From: Sesamum alatum
Lineage: Eukaryota > Streptophyta > Magnoliopsida > Lamiales > Pedaliaceae
Reading direction: 5' to 3'
Length of the DNA stretch: 64,000 nucleotides
Assembly (NCBI GenBank): GCA_034509735.1
Contig: JACGWO010000003.1
Coordinates: 7,254,001-7,318,000 of the forward strand
Below are positions 1-11,112 of this stretch, piece by piece. Both the position numbers and the translations under genes were made by a program. Position 1 is the stretch's first letter. Each line of letters opens with the position of its first letter. The notes under the pieces are model-generated. The model was given only the letters and a program-made list of their open reading frames with translations. It made no database searches and had not been told where the DNA came from.

Positions 1-2158
1 ATCAAATTCAAAATACGCGAATCCCAAGGGGTGTACCCTTGGGTGCTCAACCGGGCGTTCGATGTAGGATGTGTAAATATTAAAACATATATTTAAACAC
101 ATAGGGCATAGATATACAAATGAAATCAATCAAAGCGTAATAAACCGTTACCTTTGATTGTTTAGCGTATGCTCCCGGCTACTAGCGTTGTTCCTTCTCC
201 GGAATGCTCACGAAATCCAAACGTATGGATTCTCCAAAGGTGATCCACACCACACCGGAAGAAACACACGTTCTTCTTGCTAGAAAAGAACGGGTTTAGG
301 AAGGAATCGGTTTAAGAGAAGAACACTATGAATTAGTGTTCTCTTAAACTTACTTTGTTCTTCTTCTTGATTCAAAATCAAGTGAAGAACACAAGTGTAA
401 GAGAGGGAGGGAGCACGAAATTTTGAGAGAAAGGAGAGGATTTTTGTCTTCTCTTTTTCCTAGAAAAAGATGAATAATGAATCACTTATGCTAGGTGTTG
501 TATATTCTAATATATATACATAATTAATGTGATTATTGGAATGTGTCTAGGTTCATCCAAGGATTTCTAGATTCATTCCAATCAATCACCATCAATTCTT
601 CAATCAAGCCTACCAAAATTTATGGTATGATCAAATCATACCAAAAGGGAAGAGCTTGATTGGAGTTGATTTGTCTCTTTCCAAAAGAGACAAGTCAACA
701 TACCACCTAGCATGAAACATGGCTGATTTTGCTTCCTCCAAGGGAGCATGTCGGCCATATTTAATTAAGGGAAGAAGTCCAACTTCTTCCTATTCCAAAT
801 TAGGAATTATTTCTCCTCTCGGGTATAATTTAACGGACCGGGTTTTATCATAATCCAATTACGACGATCCCAATATTAAATCCAATTTAATGTCCACTTA
901 AATTATTCCCGTTGATCTTTTAATCCAATTAAAAGATCCAACGTCTCAACATCTCAACTTTCCATATTTAATCGAAAATCCAATTTAACGATTAAATGAA
1001 AGCCCGATACAATATCGGCCCGTCCATCCAATGGACTTTCCCTTAAGTAATCCAATTACTTATTTTATCCTTCGAGATTGACTCCAAGTTGATCTCTCAA
1101 CCTCCTCGGTGATTTGTGTGTGACCCTTTAGGTTCACCCTCAGCTAGACTTGGGCCCGTGTCCCACAAGGGCCCGTTACCATGGGTGGCCGTCTAGCAAC
1201 GGTCCATGGCACTAGAGACTAGGTGAATTGGCGTGAACATTTAGGCGCCGATTCCGTACGGGTACGATCCTTCCGTCTACCGTCTCCCGGCCTTAGTCTA
1301 GGGTATGGAATTGGGCGTCGGTTCCCATCCTTGACTAGGCATCTATGCTTAATACTCGAGACCACGTATGCTTCATTGCGTCGACACAGGAAACCATTCC
1401 CTGTTCGACCAACCACTGTGGCCACAGCTTCAAACAGCATGAACGTGTCTCCGAGTGCATAGGAGATACCTCTGTCACATACTGACAGGGGACGGATCCT
1501 CTTCTTGGAATCCACCGTCCTCGCTACACATTCCGACTGCACTGGACAAGGCTTATAATGATCATCTTACAGAATGATCACCTCTCGCCAGATCCAAGAT
1601 ACAGCCGTCCTGTGCACGTGACTGCCATGATTCCTCAAGTCTGAGGATTACTCCCGTACTATCGGAACCGGGGAATCCAATCATACCGACCAAGCCTCCA
1701 AGGCTTCCATATGATGATCCCCGCGAGTCAGTCCAGTCGGCTCGACCCCAGTCGACCAACCCATCAAGATCGTGTAGGCGTCCCACGCCTGTCGCCGATG
1801 AAACACGGCACTCATCCAATGAACACGACTCTTGACGCAAGTCTCAATAGGACTCTCGATGCCCTGTCTTGAGGTCCTCGACTTGGAACGTTTCAGACCC
1901 AACTCTTAATCAGTTGGTTTCATGACCACCATCCAATGCGTGGCCCAACTGCACGAGTTGTTATCTATGGTCTGTGGGCTTTGTTGCGATATAAGTTAAA
2001 CACCATTTTAACAAATGTAAGATGAGCGCAACAAAGAAGGTACCATTGGTGACGAATACTCATCTTATTCATCACATAATAATATTACATTCACATCAAG
2101 TTGTCGGATAGGTTACAAATTGCCAAACCTATTGGCTTTCTGGTCACCTATTCCAACA
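1..2158 (-). repeat. 3' LTR of element A (partial)
   Basis: Near-identical to 7566-9723. Its inner end at 2151-2158 reads TTCCAACA, followed at once by the polypurine tract complement. It contains the hairpin chain at 624-1062 and the 12-bp palindrome at 1416-1427. A frame of about 107 codons (1219-1542) recurs in most copia-1 LTRs but is absent from the other families and broken in two copies, so I do not treat it as coding. Confidence 0.95.
624..1062 (-). other. Hairpin chain in the LTR of element A
   Basis: A run of short perfect inverted repeats with three-base loops. On the plus strand most loops are CCA or CAA. Stems are 6 to 11 bp. The first is GGTATGAT/CAA at 624-642 and the last TAAGTAAT/CCA at 1044-1062. 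The same chain is listed with exact positions for the E 3' LTR. Function unknown. Confidence 0.8.
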
Positions 2159-2169
2159 ATCTCCCACTT
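2159..2169 (-). other. Polypurine tract of element A
   Basis: On the minus strand AAGTGGGAGAT directly precedes the TGTTGG start of the 3' LTR. Primer site for plus-strand DNA synthesis. The same tract abuts the 3' LTR in D, E and G. Confidence 0.85.
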
Positions 2170-2172
2170 GAC

Positions 2173-3533
2173 CTAAAGCCAATCAGCCCTTGACCTCGAA
2201 CCTCTTATTCAGATGGTGAGTATGGGCAACTTGCGACATGGGCTTAGCAAGTGGATCTGCTATGTTTTCTGCGGAGCTGACTCGGTCCAACCGAACGTCA
2301 CTCCTGCTATCCATCTGTCTAAGAGATGGTAGCGTCTAAGAATATGCTTGGATCGTGATGAGATCTTGGTTCCTTTGCTAGCGCTATCGCCCCGTTGTTA
2401 TCATAAAAGATAATTACAGGCTTAGCAATGCTAGGTACTACATCCAACCCTTGGATGTAGCTCATCAACCAAACCACTCCTTAGCAGCTTCCAAAGCCGC
2501 TATGTATTCAAAACTCTATGGTGGAGTCCGCCGTGGTAGCCTGCTTGGAACCCTTCCAAGTAACCACGCCACCATTTAGTCTAAATACAAAAACCAAACT
2601 GAGACTTGGCATCATCGTCATCCGACTGGAAGCTAGCGTCGCTATAGCCTTCCAGTATCAACTCTCCACCGCCGTAGATCAAGAACATATCCTTAGTCCT
2701 ATTCAGGTACTTCAGGATAGTCTTGACTGCACTCAAGCGAAAGCCACATCAGGTCTAGTGCATTGAACAGCATACTGTATGCTGCCTACGGCTGAAGCAT
2801 AGGGGATGTCCAACATCCGTTTAAGCTCCTCATCAGTCTTAGGAGACTGCTTCTTGGATAACTTAATTCCATGCCTCATTGGAAGGAATCCTCGTTTTGA
2901 GTTCTCCATCTTGAATCTCTTCAAGACTTTCTCAATGTACGAGGACTGGGCCATTCCTAACATCCTTTTAGATCTATCCCTGTAGATCTTGATGCCAAGG
3001 ATGTAGGATGCCTCGCCCATATCCTTCATGGAGAATTGCATTGACAGCCAAGCTTTAGTGGTACCCAACATCTTAGCATCATTCCCAATGAGCAAGGTGT
3101 CATCCACGTAAAGCACCAGAAACGCAACTGAGCTCCCACTGATCTTCTTGTATACACAAGGATCGGATTCGTTCTTGATGAAATCATATCCCCGTATGAC
3201 TTCATCCAAACGTATGTTCCAGCTTCGGGTTTAACCCCTTTTGGTGGATCTGCTAGGGTCCAAACCTTGTTTGTACCCATCGAGTCCATCTCGGATTTCA
3301 TGGCCTCAAGCCACTTGTCCGAATCGATGTCCGACATCGCTTCTCCATATGTCTTTGGATCATTATCCAACTGACCGGTCAGGCCCAGAAATCCATACCT
3401 ATCAGGTGCATGGGATACTCTAGCCGACCTACGGAGGACTGGAACAATATCAGTGGGAACCACTGGCTTAGATGTCACTGCCGCCTCATGGGGTACCTCA
3501 CTTGATTCCTCAAGGAGTACCTCATCGCGTCGA
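2173..3533 (-). pseudogene. Element A pol 3' part: RT (deleted) and RNase H
   Basis: Minus-strand remains of reverse transcriptase and RNase H. Recognisable pieces are the LEAMKSEMDSMG linker, the YVDD catalytic box (here YVDDTLLIG, around 3090), and the RNase H region down to a stop at 2173-2175. A 340-bp deletion has its junction at CGGG 3226-3229. It joins the WTLADPPKG segment to the segment after SIYGLKQAS and shifts the frame, removing the conserved QMDVKTAFLNGF block with the first catalytic aspartate. A second small deletion near 2735 removes about 50 bp before the RNase H domain. The RNase H part has a one-base insertion (around 2512) shared with B and G. It cannot encode an active RT. 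Confidence 0.9.
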
Positions 3534-4849
3534 CTATCCGATGGAAAACCTTTTTCCAAAGAACACTGCGTTTCGCGAGACAAAAACCTTTTGCTCGGAG
3601 GGATCATAGAAATAATACCCCGCAGTTTCTTTCGGATAGCCGATAAACCTGCATAAACTAGACCTCGAGTCCAGTTTATCTCCCACTAATCTCTTGACAT
3701 ATGCGGGGCAACCCCACACTTTCAAGTATTTGTAGGAGGCAGGCTTGCCATGCCATATCTCATATGGCGTCTGGGATACCCTTTTAGATGGCGCCAAGTT
3801 CAAAACTTGGCTGCCGTCTCAAGAGCGTATCCCCAGAAGGGAAGGGGTAGTTCGGTAAAACTCATCATGGATCGGACCATGTCCAACAAGGTCCGATTCC
3901 TCCTTTCAGACACACCGTTAAGTTGCGGTGTTCCAGGAGGGGTCCACTGAGAGAGAATCCCATTCTCTTTTAGATAATCAGTAAACTCACCACTCAAATA
4001 CTCTCTACCTCGGTCCGACCGAAGGGCTTTGATCTTTCGACCGGTTTGGTTCTCTACTTCAAGTCTGTATTCCTTAAACCTTCCAAAGGCTTCAGACTTG
4101 TACCTCATCAGTTAAACATAACCATACCGTGAGTGATCATCGGTAAAGGTTATGAAGTACGAGTACCCACCTCTAGCCTGAGTACTTAGTGGACCACAGA
4201 CATCTGTATGGATCAAATCCAACAGACCACTGGCCAGCGTACTTTGTCCAACAAAGGGTTTCTTGGTCATCTTTCCCTTTAGACAGGATTCGCAGGTCGG
4301 TAGGTTGTCCAAATCGTCTATTTCTAGACTTTTTGAGTCCACCAACCTTCTTATCCTATCTTTAGAGATATGACCTAACCTCGCATGCCATATCTGTGCG
4401 TTTTATGATCATCACGTTTTCGTTTGTGTTCTGCAGTCATAATCCAATTAGACTGTTGAAGTATGTACAGACCGTTGACCAATGTACCAAGCAAATGAGA
4501 AATACCATCTTTGATAATGAAAAAAACCGTTTTTATTGATGGTAAATTCATATCCCTCCTTATCAAGGACCGGGATGGAAACAATGTTTTTAATCATGCT
4601 AGGTACATAGAAACAGTCGTTCAGTACAATCCTAATATGACTACTAATGGCTAACTCTTGTGATCCTACGGCCTCCGCAGCAACGGCCTTGCCATCGCCT
4701 AGTCTTAGGATCATCTCATCCTTGGTTAGCCTTCTGCTTCTTTGCAGTGCCTGCAAATCATTGCAGATGTGAGCACCACACCCGGTATCCAATACCCATG
4801 AAGCAGAATTAGTAATCATATTAACTTCAACCACAAACACACCTGGGTT
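3534..4849 (-). pseudogene. Element A pol 5' part: protease, integrase
   Basis: Minus-strand protease and integrase with breaks. The aspartic protease motif DTGCGAHIC lies near 4780-4750. An extra A in a homopolymer near 4530 shifts the frame after the protease. The integrase zinc module keeps its histidines (WHARLGH) and the CESC pair. The catalytic core is seen as HTDVCGP, SDRG and NGVSERRN. A TAC-to-TAA nonsense change lies at about 4112, where E reads through as tyrosine, and a further frameshift lies near 3800. Integrase would normally act on the element's cDNA ends in the nucleus; this copy is dead. Confidence 0.9.
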
Positions 4850-5704
4850 GGAGAGGAGTTGTGGGCACTCCCTCTTCTAATGCCCTTTCCCTTGGCAATG
4901 CATGCAGACATCATTTGCCTTGGACCGCTGAGAACCACGGGCCTTTCCTTTCCCTTTGCTCGGTCCAACCGGAGCAACAGGGACGCTCGGAGCGTGAGCA
5001 GGGGCCACAACCGTCTACCCTTTGCCCTTCTTCCTCTTCCAGCGTCCGGCCCTCTTGCCATTCGCCTTGGAGGTCGAAGCCTCTCCTATCAATACCGCCG
5101 GCGCCGACTTGTGGGTCGTTGCCTCGTATTGGACCAGCATGTTGATCAACTCATGAATAGACATCTCAAGTCCGTTCATGTTGTAGTTTACAACAAACGG
5201 GTCATAGGATGGAGGGAGCAACTGGAGGATCACGTCAATGTACGTGTCATTGTTAAGCCCAGCTTTAAGGTCCTCGAGTTTCTCCACTAGGGAGAGCATC
5301 TTGACCCCATGACTCTGTACAGACGCTCCTTCAGCGAGCTTGGTGCCAAAGAATGCTTTTGTGGCGGCATATCTAATATGCCTATCCGGAACCGCATAAA
5401 CCTCGTTCATGCGGAGCATTATGGCGGAGACGTTGTCCAGCCTCTCATACTGCTTCTGGATGTCGTTAGACATCGAAGCTAGTATGATACTGCGTACTTT
5501 CCGGTTGTCCTCATGCCATTTCTCGAACATCAAACGTTCTTCAGGCGTGGACCCCTCCGGTAAGTTGCTCGGTGGCGGCTCGTCCAAGACGTAGCCTTGG
5601 TTCTCGAAACCGAGGACAATCCTCAGGTTTCTCAGCCAGTCCGAGTAGTTCGTTCCGTTGAATCTGTTAGTCTCAAGAATCATGGTTAACGGGTTCTTAG
5701 ACAT
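4850..5704 (-). pseudogene. Element A gag
   Basis: Capsid protein of the retrotransposon particle, minus strand, ATG at 5702-5704, about 60% into the leader-gag region by position from the LTR. It begins MSKNPLTMILETNRFNGTNY and contains DWLRNLRIVLGFENQGYVLDEPPP, a UBN2/gag-type domain. It keeps the ancestral NYNMNGLE segment, unlike E and G, which carry a one-base insertion there. The frame stops at a TAG (5015-5017) in the basic region and again at a TAG (4877-4879) that replaces the tryptophan of the CCHC zinc knuckle (CMHCQGKGHxKREC). Otherwise it reads on in frame toward protease. Confidence 0.92.
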
Positions 5705-5800
5705 ATCTACATTAATGAAAATGTAAAGCAGAAATTAGCAGATGATGGTAATATTATTGTTCAAGTTGAAGACTTGGTCTTTTAGTCTTTAACCCTCCCA

Positions 5801-5809
5801 CTATTTATA
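5801..5809 (-). promoter_or_regulatory. TATA-like box upstream of gag, element A
   Basis: TATAAATAG on the minus strand, 97 bp upstream of the gag ATG. The same motif sits at the same distance in E and G and about 105 bp upstream in D. It is inside the transcribed leader rather than in the LTR. Promoter activity is inferred from motif and position only. Confidence 0.45.
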
Positions 5810-7129
5810 CGAAAGTCCGCCACTCTCAAGCGGAGTTTCGGGAAACCATTTCCTAGTGGGCTTGGGATCCACAAGCGTAATCTCCATGCCCCGCTTTTAC
5901 GATTCACATGAAGAAGACCTCGTGGGAGATATCCAATATCATTCTCATCCAATGAGATTCCCAAGATATTTTGCCTCACCTATTCGCATGGTTCCGAGGA
6001 CTCCAAGCGAACCATGTTACTCAGTGTTAGGCCCGACCCATCAACCAAATCATGCCTCAAACTGTCGCCCCCCACGACTCGTGAGACAGGGAAACAGCGA
6101 GCGTAGTCTTTTTGTTCACAACAATAGTGCAGCTTTCCCCTAGTCCAAGTGTGCCACGACTCGTGAGACCACACTTGGGTAGTGGTAGCTTCCTCACCAC
6201 ATTGCTGTGGATGGAAGGCTCGGACAGACCAAAATACCATTTTGATCCAAGTCCATTATGGGCCTAATATTTAATTTGGTCCAACCAAATGAGAGTTTGT
6301 GTGTGACCGAGACCTCATCACATTATTGTGTTTTAGCATGCATAAATATCCAATATTTAAAGCGATAAATAAATACGCCGCATGCAGAAAACATAGCATA
6401 CCCCTGTTAGGATGATCACAAGCCCAACCTATGCGACCCACTGAGCCCGCAGTGAGTCTATGGTCTGTCTAGGGTGGTCCTAAATTATTACAATAGTAAT
6501 ATACCCATTGTCATTCCAATGGGCCTTGTAGTGCTCTTGTTTCACGCCTTGATGCTCCTCCTTGGGGTCACCGACTCCAATTGCTTGTTAAAATTAAAAC
6601 CTCACCAATCCTATCTACTCTCATTACAACTAAAAGTAATACATTGGTAATAAGGAAAACAAGCCTTAACATCATGAGGCTGAAAATACGGGAGATGATA
6701 GTCCCAAAAACAAGAGGCACGCAGGCCCCACCCAACAGAAAATAAATAAACATTCATTCATCCATACACAAGGTCTAGGGCTTTGTGATCATCCCATGTT
6801 GATTCCATCAACTCACATATAACATAATTATTCCAAATAATCATGCATAAATAACCAATGGATATTCCAAATACCCAAGTGATGTCCAACATCACAAAAG
6901 CATAAATATACAAATAATATGCAAAATTCAAATTTTAAATTTAATGGACATTTTTAAACAATGCATCCAATGCATGTATTAATCACAAATTAATTAAGCA
7001 AATTTAATCCAAGGAATAATCCAATTATTCCAAAATCAAAAATGCAAAATTAACATATTTTCAGAATATTGTGCAGAAAATACAGAAAATCGAATTTTCC
7101 GGAAAAAAGTCGAAAAAACGGCACAAAAC

Positions 7130-7244
7130 GGCCCAGCCGTTGTGCTGGCCGGCTGCACGTGCGCGCAGGCAGCAAGCCTGCGCGCCCTGCGCGCGCCTGT
7201 GCGCAGCGTCCGCGCGCATGGCGCGCGGCCACTGCCGGGCCGAC
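7130..7244. other. GC-rich leader island, element A
   Basis: Dense GCGCGC runs and short palindromes inside an otherwise AT-rich leader. The edges (CCCAGCCGTTGTGCTGGCCGG and the GGCCACTGCCGG...CCGACC side) are conserved in E and G but the core differs in length and sequence in each copy. Apparent reading frames here are low-complexity Ala/Arg-rich artefacts. Confidence 0.8.
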
Positions 7245-7481
7245 CAAATATTTTTTTTTTTCAAAACTGTTTCAGCACAATAAAATTAATATTATTCTGA
7301 AAATAAGCATGCAATTTTAGATCCAATCTAACAAAATTAAGCATGCCAAAAGTCCATTAAATCCAAACAATTGAATCATCATATTATTCATATATTTATG
7401 TAATCTAACATGCCAATAAAGCCGTTTAAAAGCAAGTAGATCATGCCAAACACATAGATCTATGCCCCTTACATCGAACCG

Positions 7482-7494
7482 GGCTCTGATACCA
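7482..7494 (-). other. Primer binding site of element A
   Basis: Minus strand reads TGGTATCAGAGCC two bases after the 5' LTR end. This is the usual plant copia PBS, complementary to the 3' end of initiator tRNA-Met. It fixes the element's orientation and the LTR boundary at 7497. Confidence 0.93.
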
Positions 7495-7496
7495 CT

Positions 7497-9723
7497 TGAA
7501 GGACAAGCGGATCCGCCCGGGAGCGCGAGCGGAAGCGAGAAAGGCGAGAAAGTGCGTAAATTTAAATCAAATTCAAAATACGCGAATCCCAAGGGGTGTA
7601 CCCTTGGGTGCTCAACCGGGCGTTCGATGTAGGATGTGTAAATATTAAAACATATATTTAAACACATAGGGCATAGATATACAAATGAAATCAATCAAAG
7701 CGTAATAAACCGTTACCTTTGATTGTTTAGCGTATGCTCCCGGCTACTAGCGTTGTTCCTTCTCCGGAATGCTCACGAAATCCAAACGTATGGATTCTCC
7801 AAAGGTGATCCACACCACACCGGAAGAAACACACGTTCTTCTTGCTAGAAAAGAACGGGTTTAGGAAGGAATCGGTTTAAGAGAAGAACACTATGAATTA
7901 GTGTTCTCTTAAACTTACTTTGTTCTTCTTCTTGATTCAAAATCAAGTGAAGAACACAAGTGTAAGAGAGGGAGGGAGCACGAAATTTTGAGAGAAAGGA
8001 GAGGATTTTTGTCTTCTCTTTTTCCTAGAAAAAGATGAATAATGAATCACTTATGCTAGGTGTTGTATATTCTAATATATATATATAATTAATGTGATTA
8101 TTGGAATGTGTCTAGGTTCATCCAAGGATGTCTAGATTCATTCCAATCAATCACCATCAATTCTTCAATCAAGCCTACCAAAATTTATGGTATGATCAAA
8201 TCATACCAAAAGGGAAGAGCTTGATTGGAGTTGATTTGTCTCTTTCCAAAAGAGACAAGTCAACATACCACCTAGCATGAAACATGGCTGATTTTGCTTC
8301 CTCCAAGGGAGCATGTCGGCCATATTTAATTAAGGGAAGAAGTCCAACTTCTTCCTATTCCAAATTAGGAATTATTTCTCCTCTCGGGTATAATTTAACG
8401 GACCGGGTTTTATCGTAATCCAATTACGACGATCCCAATATTAAATCCAATTTAATGTCCACTTAAATTATTCCCGTTGATCTTTTAATCCAATTAAAAG
8501 ATCCAACGTCTCAACATCTCAACTTTCCATATTTAATTGAAAATCCAATTTACCGATTAAATGAAAGCCCGATACAATATCGGCCCGTCCATCCAATGGA
8601 CTTTCCCTTAAGTAATCCAATTACTTATTTTATCCTTCGAGATTGACTCCAAGTCGATCTCTCAACCTCCTCTGTGATTTGTGTGTGACCCTTTAGGTTC
8701 ACCCTCAGCTAGACTTGGGCCCGTGTCCCACAAGGGCCCGTTACCATGGGTGGCCGTCTAGCAACGGTCCATGGCACTAGAGACTAGGTGAATTGGCGTG
8801 AACATTTAGGCGCCGATTCCGTACGGGTACGATCCTTCCGTCTACCGTCTCCCGGCCTTAGTCTAGGGTATGGAATTGGGCGTCGGTTCCCATCCTTGAC
8901 TAGGCATCTATGCTTAATACTCGAGACCACGTATGCTTCATTGCGTCGACACAGGAAACCATTCCCTGTTCGACCAACCACTGTGGCCACAGCTTCAAAC
9001 AGCATGAACGTGTCTCCGAGTGCATAGGAGATACCTCTGTCACATACTGACAGGGGACGGATCCTCTTCTTGGAATCCACCGTCCTCGCTACACATTCCG
9101 ACTGCACTGGACAAGGCTTATAATGATCATCTTACAGAATGATCACCTCTCGCCAGATCCAAGATACAGCCGTCCTGTGCACGTGACTGCCATGATTCCT
9201 CAAGTCTGAGGATTACTCCCGTACTATCGGAACCGGAGAATCCAATCATACCGACCAAGCCTCCAAGGCTTCCATATGATGATCCCCGCGAGTCAGTCCA
9301 GTCGGCTCGACCCCAGTCGACCAACCCATCAAGATCGTGTAGGCGTCCCACGCCTGTCGCCGATGAAACACGGCACTCATCCAATGAACACGACTCTTGA
9401 CGCAAGTCTCAATAGGATTCTCGATGCCCTGTCTCGAGGTCCTCGACTTGGAACGTTTCAGACCCAACTCTTAATCAGTTGGTTTCATGACCACCATCCA
9501 ATGCGTGGCCCAACTGCACGAGTTGTTATCTATGGTCTGTGGGCTTTGTTGCGATATAAGTTAAACACCATTTTAACAAATGTAAGATGAGCGCAACAAA
9601 GAAGGTACCATTGGTGACGAATACTAATCTTATTCATCACATAATAATATTACATTCACATCAAGTTGTCGGATAGGTTACAAATTGCCAAACCAATTGG
9701 CTTTCTGGTCACCTATTCCAACA
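7497..9723 (-). repeat. 5' LTR of element A
   Basis: 2227 bp, running TG...CA on the minus strand (TGTTGGAATAGG to GCTTGTCCTTCA). Bounded by the PBS on the left and by element B sequence (GGTTCATCGG) on the right. Confidence 0.95.
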
Positions 9724-11112
9724 GGTTCATCGGCTATCAGAAAGAAACTGGGGGTATTATTTCTATGATCCCTCCGAGCAAAAGGTTTTTATCTCACGAA
9801 ACGCAGTGTTCTTGGAAAAAGGTTTTCCATCGGATAGTCGACGCGATGAGGTACTCCTTGAGGAATCAAGTGAGGTTCCCACTGATATTGTTCCAGTCCT
9901 CCGTAGGTCGGCCAGAGTATCCTATGCACCTGATAGGTATGGATTTCTGGGCCTGACCGGTCAGTTGGATAATGATCCAAAGACGTACGGAGAAGCAATG
10001 TCGGACATCGATTCGGATAAGTGGCTTGAGGCCATGAAATCCGAGATGGACTCGATGGGTACAAACAAGATTTGGACCCTAGCAGATCCACCAAAAGTGG
10101 TTAAACCCGAAGCTGGAACATACGTTTTGATGAAGTCATACGGGGATATGATTTCATCAAGAACGAGTCCGATTCTTGTATATACAAGAAGATCAGTGGG
10201 AGCTCAGTTGCGCTTCTGGTGCTTTACGTGGATGACATCTTGCTCATTGGGAATGATGCTAAGATGTTAGGTACCACTAAAGCTTGGTTGTCAACGCAAT
10301 TCTCTATGAAGGATATGGGCGAGGCATACTACATCCTTGGCATCAAGATCTACAGGGATAGATCTAGAAGGATGTTAGGAATGGCCCAGTCCTCGTATAT
10401 GAGGCATGAAATTAAGTTATCCAAGAAGCAGTCTCCTAAGACTGATGAGGAACTTAAACGGATGTTGGACATCCCTATGCTTCAGACGTAGGCAGCATAC
10501 AGTATGTTGTTCAGTGCACTACACTTGATGTGGCTTTTGCTTTGAGCGTAACTAGTCGATATCAGTCGTGTGCCGGGAAGGCACACTGGAGTGCAGTCAA
10601 GACTATCCTGAAGTACCTGAAAAGGACTAAGGACATGTTCTTGATCTACGGCGGTGGAGAGTTGATACTGGAAGGCTATAGCGACGCTAGCTTCCAGTCG
10701 GATGACGATGATGCCAAGTCTCAGTATGGTTTTGTATTTAGGCTCAATGGTGGCGTGGTTACTTGGGAGGGTTCCAAGTAGGCTACCACGGCGGACTCCA
10801 CTATAGAGTTTTGAATACATAGCGGCTTTGGAAACTGCTAAGGAGTGGTTTGGTTGATGAGCTACATCCAAGGGTTGGATGTAGTACCTAGCATTGCTAA
10901 GCCTGTAATTATCTTTTATGATAACAACGGGACGATAGCGCTAGCAAAGGAACCGAGATCTCATCACGATCCAAGCATATTCTTAGACGCTACCATCTAC
11001 GTAGAGAGATGGATAGCAGGAGTGACGTTCGGTTGGACCGAGTCAGCTCCGCAGAAAACATAGCAGATCCACTTGCTAAGCCCATGTCGCAAGTTGCCCA
11101 TACTCACCATCC
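9724..11112 (+). pseudogene. Element B pol remnant: linker, deleted RT, RNase H
   Basis: Reads from the integrase C-terminal linker (SEQKVF, SRNAVF) through LEAMKSEMDSMGTNK to the deletion junction CCCG at 10106-10109. It then continues with the frame-shifted segment, the YVDDILLIGND box at about 10228, and RNase H with SDASFQSDDDDAKSQ. About 60 bp are missing near 10400 relative to G. Stops include a TAG replacing glutamine in the SSKQATT motif (about 10780). The extra T near 10810 and the lost C near 10966 in the RNase H region are shared with A and G, marking common descent. Confidence 0.88.

Larger units (their letters stand above)
5705..7481 (-). other. Untranslated leader of element A
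   Basis: About 1.8 kb between PBS and gag with no credible coding frame. It is AT-rich but holds a very GC-rich island at about 7130-7244 and a TATA-like box 97 bp before the gag ATG. Leaders of similar length and layout occur in D, E and G, and a detached piece of the copia-1 leader occurs at 62138-63200. Long leaders may serve packaging or translation control (inference). Confidence 0.85.
1..9723 (-). mobile_element. Element A: copia-1 LTR retrotransposon, left end outside window
   Basis: Minus-strand Ty1/copia element. Its 5' LTR is at 7497-9723, its interior at 2159-7496 and its 3' LTR at 1-2158; about 69 bp of the 3' LTR lie left of the window. The two LTRs align without any net gap (offset 7565) and I count about 12 substitutions over 2158 bp, so it is the youngest insertion here. 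The right flank (9724 on) is the integrase/RT linker of a plus-strand copia-1 copy, so A sits inside element B. The left target-site copy is not visible. The interior has PBS, long leader, gag, protease, integrase, a deleted RT and RNase H, with many stops, so it is non-autonomous. Confidence 0.93.

Noticed and set aside
1219..1542. Frame of 107 codons repeated in most copia-1 LTRs, and a 92-codon neighbour
   Set aside because: Recurs only because LTR copies are near identical. It is truncated in B, shifted in the G 3' LTR, and absent from copia-2 and the other families, with no recognisable domain.
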